Part shown: piece after piece, positions 53,873 through 63,992 of the stretch | How the letters are laid out: each line of letters begins with the position of its first letter | Numbering within the stretch: position 1 is the first letter of the stretch | From: Lachnospiraceae bacterium | GTDB taxonomy: Bacteria > Bacillota > Clostridia > Lachnospirales > Lachnospiraceae | Assembly: GCA_015057665.1 (NCBI GenBank) | Contig: SVDY01000007.1 | Span: 41,840-105,839 of the forward strand | Length of the DNA: 64,000 nucleotides | Direction of reading: 5' to 3' | Translations under genes and position numbers: made by a program | Notes under the pieces: model-generated | What the model was told of the DNA's origin: nothing | Database searches by the model: none | What the model saw: only the letters and a program-made list of their open reading frames with translations

Positions 53873-55576
53873 TTGAAATTCTCGGAAATGATCTATGAAA
53901 GACCGGATATGGAGGAGGTGAAAGCAACCCTTACCAGTTTGACAGAAGCTTTGAAAGAAGCTGGGAGTTATGAAGAGGCAAAAAAAGTTTTTTTAGAAGA
54001 AGATACTTATGTAAAACATATTCATACTTTTATGACTCTTGCGGAAATCCGCCATACTATCGATACAAGAGACGAATTCTATGATGAAGAGATTCGATTT
54101 ATTGACGGGGCAACTCCTGTCTTTGCACAATATATGAAAAACTGGAATGAGGCACTTCTTAACAGCCCATTCCGCCCTCAGTTTGAAGAAGAATACGGAA
54201 ATCTGATTTTCATAAACATGGAGATGGAGACAAAGACCTTTGATCCTGCCCTGATTCCTACGCTTCAGGAAGAAAATGAACTGACTACTGCCTATGAGAA
54301 GCTCATTGCTTCTGCCCAGATTCCTTTTGAGGGTGAAGTATATACCTTATCCCAGCTTACACCGTTTAAGAGTGACGCAGACGATGAGAGAAGACTTGCT
54401 GCATGGAAGGCAGAAGGACAGTGGTATAAAGAGCATCAGGAAGAATTGGACGGCATCTACGACAAGCTTGTAAAAGTACGTGACGGCATGGGAAGAAAGC
54501 TTGGCTATGATGGTTATACACAGCTTGGTTATTATCGTATGAAACGTAACTGTTATACAAAAGAGGATGTGGAAAAATTCCGTGATGCAGTTGTGAAATA
54601 TCTTGTACCCGTAGCGGACGGTATTTACAGAGAACAGGCAGCACGCCTTGGCAAGGAATATCCAATGAGCTTTGCAGACAATGCCCTTGAATTTCGTTCC
54701 GGCAATCCAAGACCTTGCGGTACAGCGGATGAAATCCTTGCTCATGGTAAGAAATTTTACGATGAACTGTCCCCTGAGACAAGTGAATTCTTTAATATGA
54801 TGCTTGATAATGAACTGCTTGACGTGCTTTCCAAGAAAGGAAAAGCAGGAGGCGGATACTGCACAAGTATTGGAGACTATGAAGTTCCGTTTATTTTCGC
54901 CAACTTTAATGGAACTCAGCATGACGTAGAAGTTGTTACTCACGAAGCAGGCCACGCATTTGCAGGCTGGATGAATCGAAAACGTGTTCCAATGGAAACC
55001 ATCTGGCCGGGTATGGAATCCTGTGAAGTACATTCCATGTCCATGGAATTCTTTGCATGGCCTTGGGCAGAAGGATTCTTTGGAGAAGATACGCAGAAAT
55101 TCTACTACAGCCATCTGTCAGGTGCTCTTTGCTTCATTCCTTACGGAACTATGGTTGACCATTTTCAGCACATTGTGTATGAGAGACCGGAGATGACACC
55201 GGCAGAGCGCCACGGCGTATGGAAGGAACTTCTTGGCATCTATATGCCATGGATGAAATTAGACGGTGAGATTCCGTTCTATGCGGAAGGTGAAGGATGG
55301 CAGCGTCAGAGCCATATCTATATGAATCCTTTCTATTATATTGATTACTGTCTGGCACAGACTGTGGCACTTCAGTTCTGGGCGATGATAGAAAAAGACA
55401 AAGAAGATGCATGGAAACATTATATGGCATATACAGTACAGGGCGGAAGCCGTGTATTTACAGAACTCCTTGCAAATGCAGGACTTACCAGTCCGTTTGG
55501 CGATGAATGTTTAAGAGAAGTATGCGGCGCCGCAAGAAGCTGGCTTTCCCAATTTGATCTGGGGGGAATCTGCTAA
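53873..55576 (+). CDS. M3-family oligoendopeptidase (PepF-like)
   Basis: A 567-residue cytoplasmic zinc endopeptidase that degrades peptides. The zinc site is HEAGH in EVVTHEAGHAFAGWMNRK, followed by the ESCEVHSMSMEFFAWP segment that carries the third ligand Glu. The start is a TTG at 53873 with AAAGGAGG 8 bp upstream, giving MKFSEMIYERPDMEE, the usual N-terminus of this group. It may process peptides imported by the Opp transporter downstream. Confidence 0.94.
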   Translation: MKFSEMIYERPDMEEVKATLTSLTEALKEAGSYEEAKKVFLEEDTYVKHIHTFMTLAEIRHTIDTRDEFYDEEIRFIDGATPVFAQYMKNWNEALLNSPFRPQFEEEYGNLIFINMEMETKTFDPALIPTLQEENELTTAYEKLIASAQIPFEGEVYTLSQLTPFKSDADDERRLAAWKAEGQWYKEHQEELDGIYDKLVKVRDGMGRKLGYDGYTQLGYYRMKRNCYTKEDVEKFRDAVVKYLVPVADGIYREQAARLGKEYPMSFADNALEFRSGNPRPCGTADEILAHGKKFYDELSPETSEFFNMMLDNELLDVLSKKGKAGGGYCTSIGDYEVPFIFANFNGTQHDVEVVTHEAGHAFAGWMNRKRVPMETIWPGMESCEVHSMSMEFFAWPWAEGFFGEDTQKFYYSHLSGALCFIPYGTMVDHFQHIVYERPEMTPAERHGVWKELLGIYMPWMKLDGEIPFYAEGEGWQRQSHIYMNPFYYIDYCLAQTVALQFWAMIEKDKEDAWKHYMAYTVQGGSRVFTELLANAGLTSPFGDECLREVCGAARSWLSQFDLGGIC

Positions 55577-55578
55577 TC

Positions 55579-56118
55579 ATGGAAGACAATAAGAAAAAGA
55601 AACGCCGGGCTTATCTGGATGATTTTAGAAAGACCGGCGGTGGAGAGTATGAATATAAAGGTGCTCAATACATCTGGGAAGGAAGTAAGGAAGAATTCAG
55701 AAAACAGATAATGGTAATCTGGGGTTATGCGGCTCTTATGGCTGTCTGTATTATTGGAGCAGGCTGCCTTCCTGTTCCGTCCATGATCAATTGTGTTTAT
55801 GTGATCCTGCCTTTTACTGTCTGTTTTATCTGTGCCGTAAGTGTCATCTGGGGGATTTGCAGACTGACTTATCATGGATCATCTCTGAGAGCCTATGTCT
55901 ATGATGCCACGGTGGAACAGGTGCCAATGAGAGCAGTGGGTACCATAGTGGGAGCCGGCGGAACCATAGCCGGTGAACTGATTTACCTTGTGAAGAATGG
56001 ATTTGGAGAAGCGGTCTTTTCTTCTGTCTTATTCATCCTGCTTCTTGCAGGGGCTATGGCAGTTCTTACTTTTCTCAGAGTAGAGATGCTTAAAATGAAA
56101 TGGATAAGAGGCGTGTAG
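55579..56118 (+). CDS. hypothetical membrane protein
   Basis: A 179-residue protein with a charged cytoplasmic N-terminus (MEDNKKKKRRAYLDDFRKTG), two helices at about 45-67 and 72-96, and two more near 118-135 and 145-167. It starts 2 bp after the peptidase stop, so it is co-transcribed. GGGGGG lies upstream. No family recognised. Confidence 0.7.
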   Translation: MEDNKKKKRRAYLDDFRKTGGGEYEYKGAQYIWEGSKEEFRKQIMVIWGYAALMAVCIIGAGCLPVPSMINCVYVILPFTVCFICAVSVIWGICRLTYHGSSLRAYVYDATVEQVPMRAVGTIVGAGGTIAGELIYLVKNGFGEAVFSSVLFILLLAGAMAVLTFLRVEMLKMKWIRGV

Positions 56119-56188
56119 GATTATATCTTACGGCAGAAGGTTCCTGTTTCTTCAGGCGGCGAGCAGCAAATTATATTTATAAAAGAAT

Positions 56189-56240
56189 TTGTTTGAATTT
56201 AATCGAACAATTTGACAATTATATGTAAATCATGTATGAT
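56189..56240 (+). promoter_or_regulatory. oppA promoter with upstream palindrome
   Basis: TTGACA (56212-56217), a 17-bp spacer and TATGAT (56235-56240), a near-consensus promoter. A 22-bp imperfect palindrome, TTGTTTGA-ATTTAA-TCGAACAA (56189-56210), touches the -35 and may be an operator or activator site. Confidence 0.75.
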
Positions 56241-56269
56241 ATATACTAAGTATGCCAATGCGCAATTAT

Positions 56270-56399
56270 GATCCGCTTGCGGATCTTGTCAGGAGGCTGA
56301 CTGTGTTATTAAGATGCAGAGATTATCCGCACCTGAGAATAGAAAAAATGCAAAAGGGGTATACCCCTTTTATATATAGTAGTCTTACTACTATATATA
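56270..56399 (+). promoter_or_regulatory. highly structured oppA leader
   Basis: The leader of about 200 nt holds four compact hairpins: GATCCGC-TT-GCGGATC (56270-56285); GTCA-GGAGGC-TGAC (56288-56301), which holds a Shine-Dalgarno-like GGAGG in its loop; the perfect 20-bp palindrome 56352-56371 with core AAAAGGGG/CCCCTTTT; and a perfect 13-bp stem TATATATAGTAGT-CTT-ACTACTATATATA (56371-56399). The third resembles a terminator. The arrangement suggests RNA-level control, but it fits no riboswitch class I know. Confidence 0.55.
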
Positions 56400-56446
56400 A
56401 AGGTTTTGTCTTCCCACGAACGAAAAAAACAAAGGAGGAAAACTTT

Positions 56447-58693
56447 ATGGGAAAAACAAAAAAATTTTTAGCCCTGATCCTTGGGCTCGTTATGTGCCTC
56501 AGCTGTCTTGCTGGCTGTGGTAACAACAACGCAGATGGCGGCGATGCTGCTGCAGAAAAAACTCTCGTAGTTTCTGCAACAGGTTTTGAAAACAAATTCT
56601 CCCCATTCTTTGGTGCAAGTGCAGACGACATGGATGTAGCTGATTTCACTACACTCTATATGATGTACTCTGACCGTGTAGCAAACCCAGTACTTAACGG
56701 TATTGAAGGCGAAACACGTTCTTACAACGGTACAGACTACACATACTATGGTCCTGCAGACATTACAGTAACTGAAAATGCAAATGGAACAGTATTCTAC
56801 GATATGAAGATGCGTGAAGACCTTAAGTTCTCTGATGGTACACCTATCGACATCGATGACTTCATTTTCAGTTTATACGTTCTTCTTGACCCAACATACG
56901 ATGGATCTACAACAATGTACTCCACACCTATCCAGGGTCTTGAAGCATACCGTTCCGGTATGGACACACTCTTTAACCTTTTAGTTAAAGCAGGTGCAGA
57001 CAATACAGATTTCACACTCTGGGATGAAGCTACTCAGACAGCATTCTGGGCAGATCTTAACCAGGCTGGTGAAAAATTTGCTCAGGAAATCGTTGACTAC
57101 TGTGTAGCAGCAGGCTATGCAGAAGAAGGCAACGTAGCAGCAGCAGCAGAAGCTTGGGCTTTCGCAGGTCTTCCAGCAGATGCTACAGCAGCTGATTTCT
57201 TCGCTAGAATGTGCGAAGATTACGCATGGGATCTTGCAACATTATCTTCTACAGAATCTGCTGGTTCCGGCCTTACAGATTTAATGGAAGACTACGCTGC
57301 ATACTCTCACGGTGTTCAGACTGGTGAATCCGCAGCGAACATCACAGGTATCCAGAGAACAGGCGACTACAGCGTACGTATCGTTGCAGAAGAATTAGAT
57401 GCTACAATGATCTACCAGATGGGTCAGCCAATCGCTCCTCTTCACTACTATGGTGATGAAGCTCAGTATGACTACGAAAACAACAAATTCGGTTTCCCTA
57501 AAGGCGACCTTTCTATCATTCGTGATAAGACAACAAAACCATTAGGTGCTGGTCCTTACATGTTCAAAGAAGCAGCAAACGGTGTTGTTTACTTAGAAGC
57601 TAACCCTAACTACTACCTTGGCGAAGCGAAAACAAAATTCGTAAACATGATCGAAACAAAAGAAGCAGATATGTTAAACGGTCTTACAACAGGAACAGTT
57701 GACATTGCAACTCCTTCTTACACAACAGAACTTAGAAACCAGATTACAGAACTTAACGGCGGAGATGATTCCTTCGACGGTAAAGTTATCACAACAAAAT
57801 TAATCGACTACCGTGGATACGGTTACATCGGTATCTGTGCAGACAACGTAAAAGTTGGTGACGATGCTGGCTCTGATGCTTCCAAAGCACTTCGTAAAGC
57901 ATTTGGTACAGTTCTTGCTGCATACCGTGCAGAAGGTGTAGACTCCTACTATGGCGATACAGCTTCCATCATCAACTACCCAATTTCCAACACATCCTGG
58001 GCAGCTCCACAGATCACAGATGACGGTTACACAGTTGCTTACTCTGTAGACGTAGAAGGCAACCCAATCTACACAGCAGATATGACAACAGAACAGAAAT
58101 ACGAAGCAGCTCTTAACGCAGCTCTTGGTTACTTCGAAGCAGCAGGCTACACAGTAGCTGACGGCAAAGTAACAGCAGCTCCACAGGGCGCAAAACTTGA
58201 ATACACAGTTAACATTGGTGCCAACGGTAACGGTGACCACCCAACATTCTTAATCCTTAAGAATGCAGCAGATGCATTTGCGAAGATCGGTATCACATTA
58301 ACAGTTAACGATATCGCTGTAACAGCTGACTTATTCGCTTCCTACCAGACAGGTGTTGCTGAAATGTGGTGTGCAGCATGGCAGTCCTCCAACGACCCTG
58401 ACATGTTCCAGTTATACCACTCTACAGGATCTACAAACTACTACAGAGTATTAGACGAAGATCTTGATACATTAATCATGGATGCTCGTCAGTCCACAGA
58501 CCAGTCTTACCGTAAAGGTCTCTACAAAGCAGCTATGGAAATCATCATGGACTGGGGTGTAGAAATTCCTGTATACCAGAGATCCGATGCATACGTAGTA
58601 TCTACAGAACGTGTTGACGTTAATTCCCTTCCAACAGATATGACTCCATACTGGAACTGGAAGAGTGAACTTTACAACATCGTTGTAAAATAA
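56447..58693 (+). CDS. oppA: oligopeptide ABC transporter substrate-binding lipoprotein
   Basis: A 748-residue extracytoplasmic solute-binding protein of the SBP_bac_5 family that delivers peptides to the permease. Signal peptide [20 protein letters not shown] with lipobox LAGC. Family segments: [31 protein letters not shown], and the late [20 protein letters not shown]. It is longer than the usual 520-600 residues; an Ala/Glu/Asp-rich region near 185-290 is an insert. AAAGGAGG fixes the start although the frame is open to 56252. Very strong codon bias, so highly expressed. Confidence 0.93.
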   Translation: MGKTKKFLALILGLVMCLSCLAGCGNNNADGGDAAAEKTLVVSATGFENKFSPFFGASADDMDVADFTTLYMMYSDRVANPVLNGIEGETRSYNGTDYTYYGPADITVTENANGTVFYDMKMREDLKFSDGTPIDIDDFIFSLYVLLDPTYDGSTTMYSTPIQGLEAYRSGMDTLFNLLVKAGADNTDFTLWDEATQTAFWADLNQAGEKFAQEIVDYCVAAGYAEEGNVAAAAEAWAFAGLPADATAADFFARMCEDYAWDLATLSSTESAGSGLTDLMEDYAAYSHGVQTGESAANITGIQRTGDYSVRIVAEELDATMIYQMGQPIAPLHYYGDEAQYDYENNKFGFPKGDLSIIRDKTTKPLGAGPYMFKEAANGVVYLEANPNYYLGEAKTKFVNMIETKEADMLNGLTTGTVDIATPSYTTELRNQITELNGGDDSFDGKVITTKLIDYRGYGYIGICADNVKVGDDAGSDASKALRKAFGTVLAAYRAEGVDSYYGDTASIINYPISNTSWAAPQITDDGYTVAYSVDVEGNPIYTADMTTEQKYEAALNAALGYFEAAGYTVADGKVTAAPQGAKLEYTVNIGANGNGDHPTFLILKNAADAFAKIGITLTVNDIAVTADLFASYQTGVAEMWCAAWQSSNDPDMFQLYHSTGSTNYYRVLDEDLDTLIMDARQSTDQSYRKGLYKAAMEIIMDWGVEIPVYQRSDAYVVSTERVDVNSLPTDMTPYWNWKSELYNIVVK

Positions 58694-58695
58694 TA

Positions 58696-58855
58696 AGAAT
58701 TAATATCTGAAATGTTAATTCTTAAGCTATGACAGAGCCGCACAGTGGAAGAATGCCGTGCAGGCACCACACGTGCATCTTGTCTAAGTCTGCAAAGGCA
58801 GACTGAATTGGGAATAATAACCGGGAACCGCTTCGCAATAAATGGAAGCGGTTCC
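58696..58855 (+). terminator. hairpin series between oppA and oppB
   Basis: AAGAATTAA/TTAATTCTT (58696-58724), AGTCTGC-AAAG-GCAGACT (58787-58804) and an 11-bp stem GGAACCGCTTC/GAAGCGGTTCC (58824-58855). The last is followed by only weak T-rich sequence. This pattern fits partial termination and 3' protection, giving more oppA than permease mRNA. Confidence 0.65.
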
Positions 58856-58919
58856 TAATTCCATTTTCACTTTTACACTTTAGCATAATAGTTCACAAAA
58901 GTAGAGAGGGGTTTAACGT

Positions 58920-59906
58920 ATGCGTAAATATATCGTAAAAAGAACATTAATCTCCGTTCTCATTTTGGCTTGCGTATCCTTTATTATTTATTCACTTCTT
59001 CGCTGCCTGCCTTCATCCTATGTGGAAAACATGGCGATGCAGCTTTCAGCACTTCCGGGCGCAAAACCTTATGAAGAATGGCTTGCACAGTTAAATGCGG
59101 CATACGGTTTAGACAAAAATATCTTTATGGGCTACCTCACATGGCTTGGTGATGCAGTCCGTGGTAACTTTGGAGACAGCTGGAAGTACACAATGCCTGT
59201 ACTTCAGAAATTCAACGAAGTAATCTGGCTTTCCTTCATTATGGGAGCAATTTCTTTCGTAATCCAGCTTGCAATCGCAATTCCTCTTGGAGTAATTGCC
59301 GCAACAAAACAGTATTCACGTACAGACTACGCAATCAGCGCAGGTGCGTTAGTTGGTATTTCTTTACCAACATTTTTCTTTGCTACAATTTTAAAACTGA
59401 TTTTCTCAGTAAAACTTGGTTGGTTTGACCTTTATGGTCTTGTTGGCCGTGACTATGCCCAGCTTGATGCAATGGGACAGTTCCTTGATAAGGCAAACCA
59501 TTTAGTTCTGCCTATCGTAACACTGGTAATCGTTTCTGTAGGTTCTCTTATGAGATATACCCGTACAAATATGCTCGAAGTATTAAATGCAGATTATATC
59601 CGAACAGCAAGAGCAAAAGGTTTATCCGAGAAGAAAGTTATTTACCAGCATGCATTCAGAAACACACTGATTCCACTTGTAACAATTGTTGGTGGATCTT
59701 TACCGGGCTTATTCTCCGGTGCCTTAATTACAGAGACACTGTTCTCCATTCCGGGAATCGGCTTTACATCTTATCAGGCCATGACAAGCGGTGACATTCC
59801 ATTTGCCATGTTCTATATGACATTTTTAGCAATCTTGACATTGTCAGGCAACCTGCTTTCTGACATTTTATATGCCGTGGTTGACCCACGCGTACGAATC
59901 GCGTAG
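58920..59906 (+). CDS. oppB: oligopeptide ABC transporter permease OppB
   Basis: A 328-residue inner-membrane permease with six helices. The N-terminus RKYIVKRTLISVLILACVSF is typical; the EAA loop that contacts the ATPases is in EVLNADYIRTARAKGLSEKK, and GALITETLFSIPGIG follows. GAGAGGGG precedes the ATG. First of oppBCDF, all closely spaced. Confidence 0.95.
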   Translation: MRKYIVKRTLISVLILACVSFIIYSLLRCLPSSYVENMAMQLSALPGAKPYEEWLAQLNAAYGLDKNIFMGYLTWLGDAVRGNFGDSWKYTMPVLQKFNEVIWLSFIMGAISFVIQLAIAIPLGVIAATKQYSRTDYAISAGALVGISLPTFFFATILKLIFSVKLGWFDLYGLVGRDYAQLDAMGQFLDKANHLVLPIVTLVIVSVGSLMRYTRTNMLEVLNADYIRTARAKGLSEKKVIYQHAFRNTLIPLVTIVGGSLPGLFSGALITETLFSIPGIGFTSYQAMTSGDIPFAMFYMTFLAILTLSGNLLSDILYAVVDPRVRIA

Positions 59907-59923
59907 GAAAGGAGGCACCTGTT

Positions 59924-61495
59924 ATGAATGATAAAAACATTAAAGAATTAGAAAACACTGAATTTGAAAATGTAAATGAGACTGCAGATAACGAAGAACA
60001 GCTTTCCTTAAATGATGACAGACGTGTCAAAGTACTTTCTCCAACTGCAATGGTTGTGAAACGTTTCTTCCGTAACCGTCTTGCTGTTCTTGGACTCATC
60101 ATGCTTGTGTCCATGTTCATTTTCTCTTTCATCGGCGGCTTAATCAGCCCATACGGACAGGACGAACAGTTCTACCGTTATGAAAATCAGATGAAAGACT
60201 ATCTTGGAATCGTAGAAAACTATGAATTCCGTTATCTGTCTGCAGACGGACAGAAATTTGACAGCGTATTACAGGCTAAATTCCAGCTTGCATATCAGAA
60301 GAAGCAGACCTCTTTCGAATATAAGAATGTTACTTATGATATTACAGAAGAAGGAACTGATTTCTATTCTGTACATTCCAACGGAACCATGCTTGCAATG
60401 GCATTTAAAGACATCGTAAACAACGATGGCGCAGAACTTACTTTCACAGAAAAGTATGAAGCATTAAAAGCTTATACAGCAGGCCAGAATGCATTTACTG
60501 CAGATGGTAAAAACTACACAATCGACGAAGCTCACGAAATTCTTTTAGACGGACAGAAAGTTGGTTTCATCAGCCGTCTCGTAATTTCTCCGGTAGAAAA
60601 CGGTGTAGTTGTTTCTCCTGAATTAAAAGTTAAATTAGAAGAAGCAATTGCAGCAAAAGTAGATGAATTTACATTTACAGAACCAGGCGGAGAAGAAGAA
60701 ACATATAAACTTTCTTACGATGCTGCGACTTATAACTGGACTGTAAAGAAAGGAAAAGAGACATATGTATATGATGCATATACTCCACCTTCCAAAGAAC
60801 ATTTATTAGGAACAGATAAGAACGGTATGGACATGCTTACCCGTCTTATGTACGGCGGTCGTGTATCCTTAATTATCGGTTTCATCGTAGTATTTATCGA
60901 AGTTGTAATCGGCGTATCTCTTGGCGGTCTTGCAGGTTACTTTGGCAAATGGGTTGATATGCTCATCATGCGTATCGTAGATATTTTTTACTGTATCCCA
61001 TCCATGCCACTGATCATCATCCTTGGTGCTGCCATGGATGCCATGAAAGTAGAGCCGATGACCCGAATGTTCTACCTGATGCTCATCTTAGGTTTCCTTG
61101 GATGGCCTGGTATTACACGTCTCGTTCGTGGTCAGATCCTTTCCTTACGTGAACAGGAATTTATGACAGCTACAGAAGCCTGTGGTATCCGCGTAAGCAG
61201 ACGTATCTTCAAACACTTAATTCCAAACGTAATTCCACAGCTCATCGTATCTGCTACCATGAGTCTTGGTTCCACTATTATTATGGAAGCAACACTGTCC
61301 TTCTTAGGTATCGGTGTTAAATTCCCATTCGCTTCCTGGGGTAACATCATTACAGACGTAAATGATGCTTACGTTATGACACACTATTGGTTCGTATGGA
61401 TTCCAGCCGGCATCTGTCTCTTAATTGCCGTACTTGGATTCAACTTCGTAGGTGACGGTCTTCGTGATGCGTTCGACCCTAAGATGAAACGGTAA
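59924..61495 (+). CDS. oppC: oligopeptide ABC transporter permease OppC with large extracytoplasmic insert
   Basis: A 523-residue permease, about 200 longer than usual. The first helix (about 53-75) and the conserved HLLGTDKNGMDMLTRLMYGG (from about 291) are separated by an insert at residues 78-286 that would lie outside the membrane. The insert is acidic and rich in beta-type segments (FEYKNVTYDITEEG, LTFTEKYEALKAY). The permease core has the EAA loop EQEFMTATEACGIRVSRRIF. AAAGGAGG fixes the start. The insert may dock the long OppA. Confidence 0.94.
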   Translation: MNDKNIKELENTEFENVNETADNEEQLSLNDDRRVKVLSPTAMVVKRFFRNRLAVLGLIMLVSMFIFSFIGGLISPYGQDEQFYRYENQMKDYLGIVENYEFRYLSADGQKFDSVLQAKFQLAYQKKQTSFEYKNVTYDITEEGTDFYSVHSNGTMLAMAFKDIVNNDGAELTFTEKYEALKAYTAGQNAFTADGKNYTIDEAHEILLDGQKVGFISRLVISPVENGVVVSPELKVKLEEAIAAKVDEFTFTEPGGEEETYKLSYDAATYNWTVKKGKETYVYDAYTPPSKEHLLGTDKNGMDMLTRLMYGGRVSLIIGFIVVFIEVVIGVSLGGLAGYFGKWVDMLIMRIVDIFYCIPSMPLIIILGAAMDAMKVEPMTRMFYLMLILGFLGWPGITRLVRGQILSLREQEFMTATEACGIRVSRRIFKHLIPNVIPQLIVSATMSLGSTIIMEATLSFLGIGVKFPFASWGNIITDVNDAYVMTHYWFVWIPAGICLLIAVLGFNFVGDGLRDAFDPKMKR

Positions 61496-61507
61496 GGAGG
61501 AGAAAGA

Positions 61508-62656
61508 ATGGCTAAGAAAAAAGCAGAAGGTTATCTTTCCGCGAAAGAGTCTCGTCTCATCTCTAAACAGAACCGTAAAATCACCAATGAGTACGAGAAA
61601 AAACGTAAAAGAAAAAATGTGCCTGAATCTGAGTATTTAACTGAGATGAAGGATCCAAAAAATGCGGTAGAATTTGACAATCTCCACACATACTTCTTTA
61701 CAGACACAGGTACTGTAAAGAGTGTTGACGGTGTAAGCTTCGATGTTCCGATCGGTAAAACAGTCGGTATCGTAGGTGAATCCGGATGTGGTAAATCCGT
61801 AACAAGTCTTTCCCTGATGCAGCTCATTCAAAGACCGCAGGGACAGATCGTAGAAGGTGCAATCCGCTTAAATATGGGCGAGAAAGCTTATGATGTAACA
61901 AAGATGCCTCAGGAAAAGATGCAGGGAATCCGTGGCAACATGGTATCCATGATCTTCCAGGAACCAATGACAAGCTTAAACCCTGTATTCCGAATCGGAA
62001 GACAGATTGAAGAAGTTATTGAACTCCATGACGGCGAAGGCAAGACAAAAGAAGACGTGAAAGCACGTGCCATCGAACTTCTTGAGATGGTAGGTATCGC
62101 CAACAGCGAAGGTGTATATAAGATGTTCCCTCACGAACTTTCCGGCGGTATGCGTCAGCGTGTTATGATTGCCATCGCTCTTGCATGTAATCCAAGAATC
62201 ATCATTGCTGATGAACCAACAACAGCTCTTGACGTTACAATTCAGGCTCAGATCCTTGACCTTTTACGTAACTTAAAAGATAAGATCAATTCCTCCATCA
62301 TGCTCATTACACATGACTTAGGTGTTATCGCTGAGATGGCTGACGACATCGTTGTAATGTACGCAGGAAGAGTTGTAGAAAAAGGAACAGCGGAAGATAT
62401 TTTCGAACATCCTTCCCATCCATATACGATTGGTCTTATGGCTTCCAAACCGGTAGTAGGCAAGAAAGTAGACAAACTCTACTCTATTCCTGGCAAGGTT
62501 CCAAACCCTGTTAACATGCCAAACTACTGTTACTTCAAAGACCGTTGTGAAATGTGTGTAGCTCAGTGTAACGGTGAATATCCACCGATGGTTCAGCTTT
62601 CCGATACTCATTTCGTAAGCTGCTATCGCTATTTAGAAGGAAAGGAGGATAAATAA
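61508..62656 (+). CDS. oppD: oligopeptide ABC transporter ATPase OppD
   Basis: A 382-residue ATPase subunit. Walker A GESGCGKSVTSLSLMQ, Q-loop IFQEPMTSLNPVF, signature LSGGMRQRVMIAIALACNPR, Walker B IIIADEPTTALD. The oligopeptide-type C-terminal domain has a Cys group (CYFKDRCEMCVAQC) that in relatives holds an iron-sulfur cluster. About 50 basic residues precede the usual start (AKKKAEGYLSAKESRLISKQ), an odd N-terminal extension. AAGGAGGAG precedes the ATG. oppF overlaps by one base. Confidence 0.95.
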   Translation: MAKKKAEGYLSAKESRLISKQNRKITNEYEKKRKRKNVPESEYLTEMKDPKNAVEFDNLHTYFFTDTGTVKSVDGVSFDVPIGKTVGIVGESGCGKSVTSLSLMQLIQRPQGQIVEGAIRLNMGEKAYDVTKMPQEKMQGIRGNMVSMIFQEPMTSLNPVFRIGRQIEEVIELHDGEGKTKEDVKARAIELLEMVGIANSEGVYKMFPHELSGGMRQRVMIAIALACNPRIIIADEPTTALDVTIQAQILDLLRNLKDKINSSIMLITHDLGVIAEMADDIVVMYAGRVVEKGTAEDIFEHPSHPYTIGLMASKPVVGKKVDKLYSIPGKVPNPVNMPNYCYFKDRCEMCVAQCNGEYPPMVQLSDTHFVSCYRYLEGKEDK

Positions 62657-63681
62657 TGGCTAAAAAGAGTAATCTTATCCTTCCGGAATTCGAACCGGTT
62701 ACCTATGATCCACAGTATATCCTTATGGTAAACCAGCTTAGAAAATACTTCCCAATCAAGGACGGTATGCTTGCCAAAACTGTTGGTCATGTAAAAGCCG
62801 TTGACGGCGTAACCTTTAATTTAAAACGTGGTACTACAATGGGTCTCGTAGGTGAGTCCGGATGTGGTAAAACAACAACAGGACGTACAATCCTTCGTCT
62901 TGCAGGTGAAAAGACAGACGGTCAGGTTCTTTTCAACGGAAAAGAAGTATATGACATGTCCAGTCAGGAGATGCGTGCACTTAGAACAAAGATGCAGATC
63001 ATCTTCCAGGATCCATTCTCCAGTCTTTCTCCAAGACTTCCAATCAGTGAGATCATTGGAGAAGCAGTAAAAGAACACAACCTGGTTCCTGCAGCAGAAT
63101 ATAATGACTATATTGATCAGGTAATGGACAACTGTGGTCTTCAGCCTTTCCACAAAGACCGTTATCCACACGAATTCTCCGGCGGACAGCGTCAGCGTAT
63201 CTGTATCGCCCGTGCTCTTGCCTTAAATCCGGAATTCGTAGTATGTGACGAACCTGTATCCGCTCTTGACGTATCTATTCAGGCACAGATCATCAACCTG
63301 TTAAAAGAATTACAGGGCGAATACAACTTAACTTACCTGTTCATTTCCCATGACTTATCCGTAGTAGAACATATCTCCGACACAGTTGGTGTTATGTACC
63401 TCGGTAACCTTGTAGAATACGGTGAAACAGGAGATATCTTTAAGAATCCTCTTCACCCATATACAAAGGCTCTGTTCTCTGCCATTCCGATCCCGGATCC
63501 AAAAGCAGTGAGAAACAGAATTGTGTTAGAAGGTTCCATTCCTTCTCCTGCGAACCCTCCACAGGGATGTAAATTCCATACACGCTGTCCATATGCGACA
63601 GAGCGTTGTAAGTGTGAGGTTCCTGCTCAGAAAGAAGTAGAACCTGGACATTATGTTGTTTGTCATCTTTTTGATGAATAG
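62656..63681 (+). CDS. oppF: oligopeptide ABC transporter ATPase OppF
   Basis: A 341-residue ATPase partner of OppD. Walker [18 protein letters not shown]-loop [13 protein letters not shown], signature [20 protein letters not shown], Walker [16 protein letters not shown]-terminal Cys group [16 protein letters not shown]. The start shares one base with the oppD stop (TAATG), and AAAGGAGG lies upstream. Together OppB, OppC, OppD and OppF form the pump served by OppA. Confidence 0.95.
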   Translation: MAKKSNLILPEFEPVTYDPQYILMVNQLRKYFPIKDGMLAKTVGHVKAVDGVTFNLKRGTTMGLVGESGCGKTTTGRTILRLAGEKTDGQVLFNGKEVYDMSSQEMRALRTKMQIIFQDPFSSLSPRLPISEIIGEAVKEHNLVPAAEYNDYIDQVMDNCGLQPFHKDRYPHEFSGGQRQRICIARALALNPEFVVCDEPVSALDVSIQAQIINLLKELQGEYNLTYLFISHDLSVVEHISDTVGVMYLGNLVEYGETGDIFKNPLHPYTKALFSAIPIPDPKAVRNRIVLEGSIPSPANPPQGCKFHTRCPYATERCKCEVPAQKEVEPGHYVVCHLFDE

Positions 63682-63690
63682 TGGTACAAT

Positions 63691-63894
63691 ATGAAAGAAT
63701 ACGAAGAAAATGAGCTGATCTATGATGAAGGGGAACGAAGACCGGAAGATGAATGGCATCCGGAACTGGAATTCTCCAAACAGGAGAGAAGATGGATTGC
63801 CCTTTCTGCAATGAGAACGGCTCTTGGACTTGGACTAATTTATATTGCTGCCGCCGGGATATTGATTTGGCTGATGCTTAAGATATGGATGTAG
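63691..63894 (+). CDS. small single-pass membrane protein
   Basis: A 67-residue protein: an acidic N-terminus (MKEYEENELIYDEGERRPED), then one membrane helix at about 43-65 (ALGLGLIYIAAAGILIWLML). The ribosome site is weak (GTGGTAC). It lies 9 bp after oppF and before the terminator, so it is the last gene of the transporter operon. Family unknown. Confidence 0.6.
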   Translation: MKEYEENELIYDEGERRPEDEWHPELEFSKQERRWIALSAMRTALGLGLIYIAAAGILIWLMLKIWM

Positions 63895-63926
63895 AAAATG
63901 CCGCGAGATTTCGCGGCATTTTTTTA
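63895..63926 (+). terminator. terminator of the opp operon
   Basis: A 9-bp perfect stem ATGCCGCGA with TCGCGGCAT, flanked by AAAA and followed by seven T. Confidence 0.93.
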
Positions 63927-63945
63927 TTATGGACTTAAGTCAGTT

Positions 63946-63992
63946 GAGGGCATCGGAGTTTTTCGTGTTCCGAAAAATGGAGATGCCCGAAA
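63946..63992. repeat. intergenic palindromic element at the window edge
   Basis: GGGCATC pairs with GATGCCC at the ends, and TTTTTCG pairs with CGAAAAA inside, forming a two-part hairpin. The core TTTTTCGTG also occurs in the lgt terminator interior (39317-39325). It sits right after a terminator, like the other structured repeats here, and may continue beyond the window. Confidence 0.5.

Noticed and set aside
54347..55114. 255-codon minus-strand frame opposite the M3 peptidase
   Set aside because: Shadow of the peptidase gene; composition rich in Cys, Phe and His is typical of an antisense frame.
56252..56446. 65-residue N-terminal extension of OppA
   Set aside because: The frame is open, but AAAGGAGG before 56447 and the lipoprotein signal starting there show the true start; the upstream part is a folded leader.
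58730..58810. small structured RNA gene between oppA and oppB
   Set aside because: Several hairpins exist, but no promoter or known RNA family features; partial termination and mRNA protection explain them.
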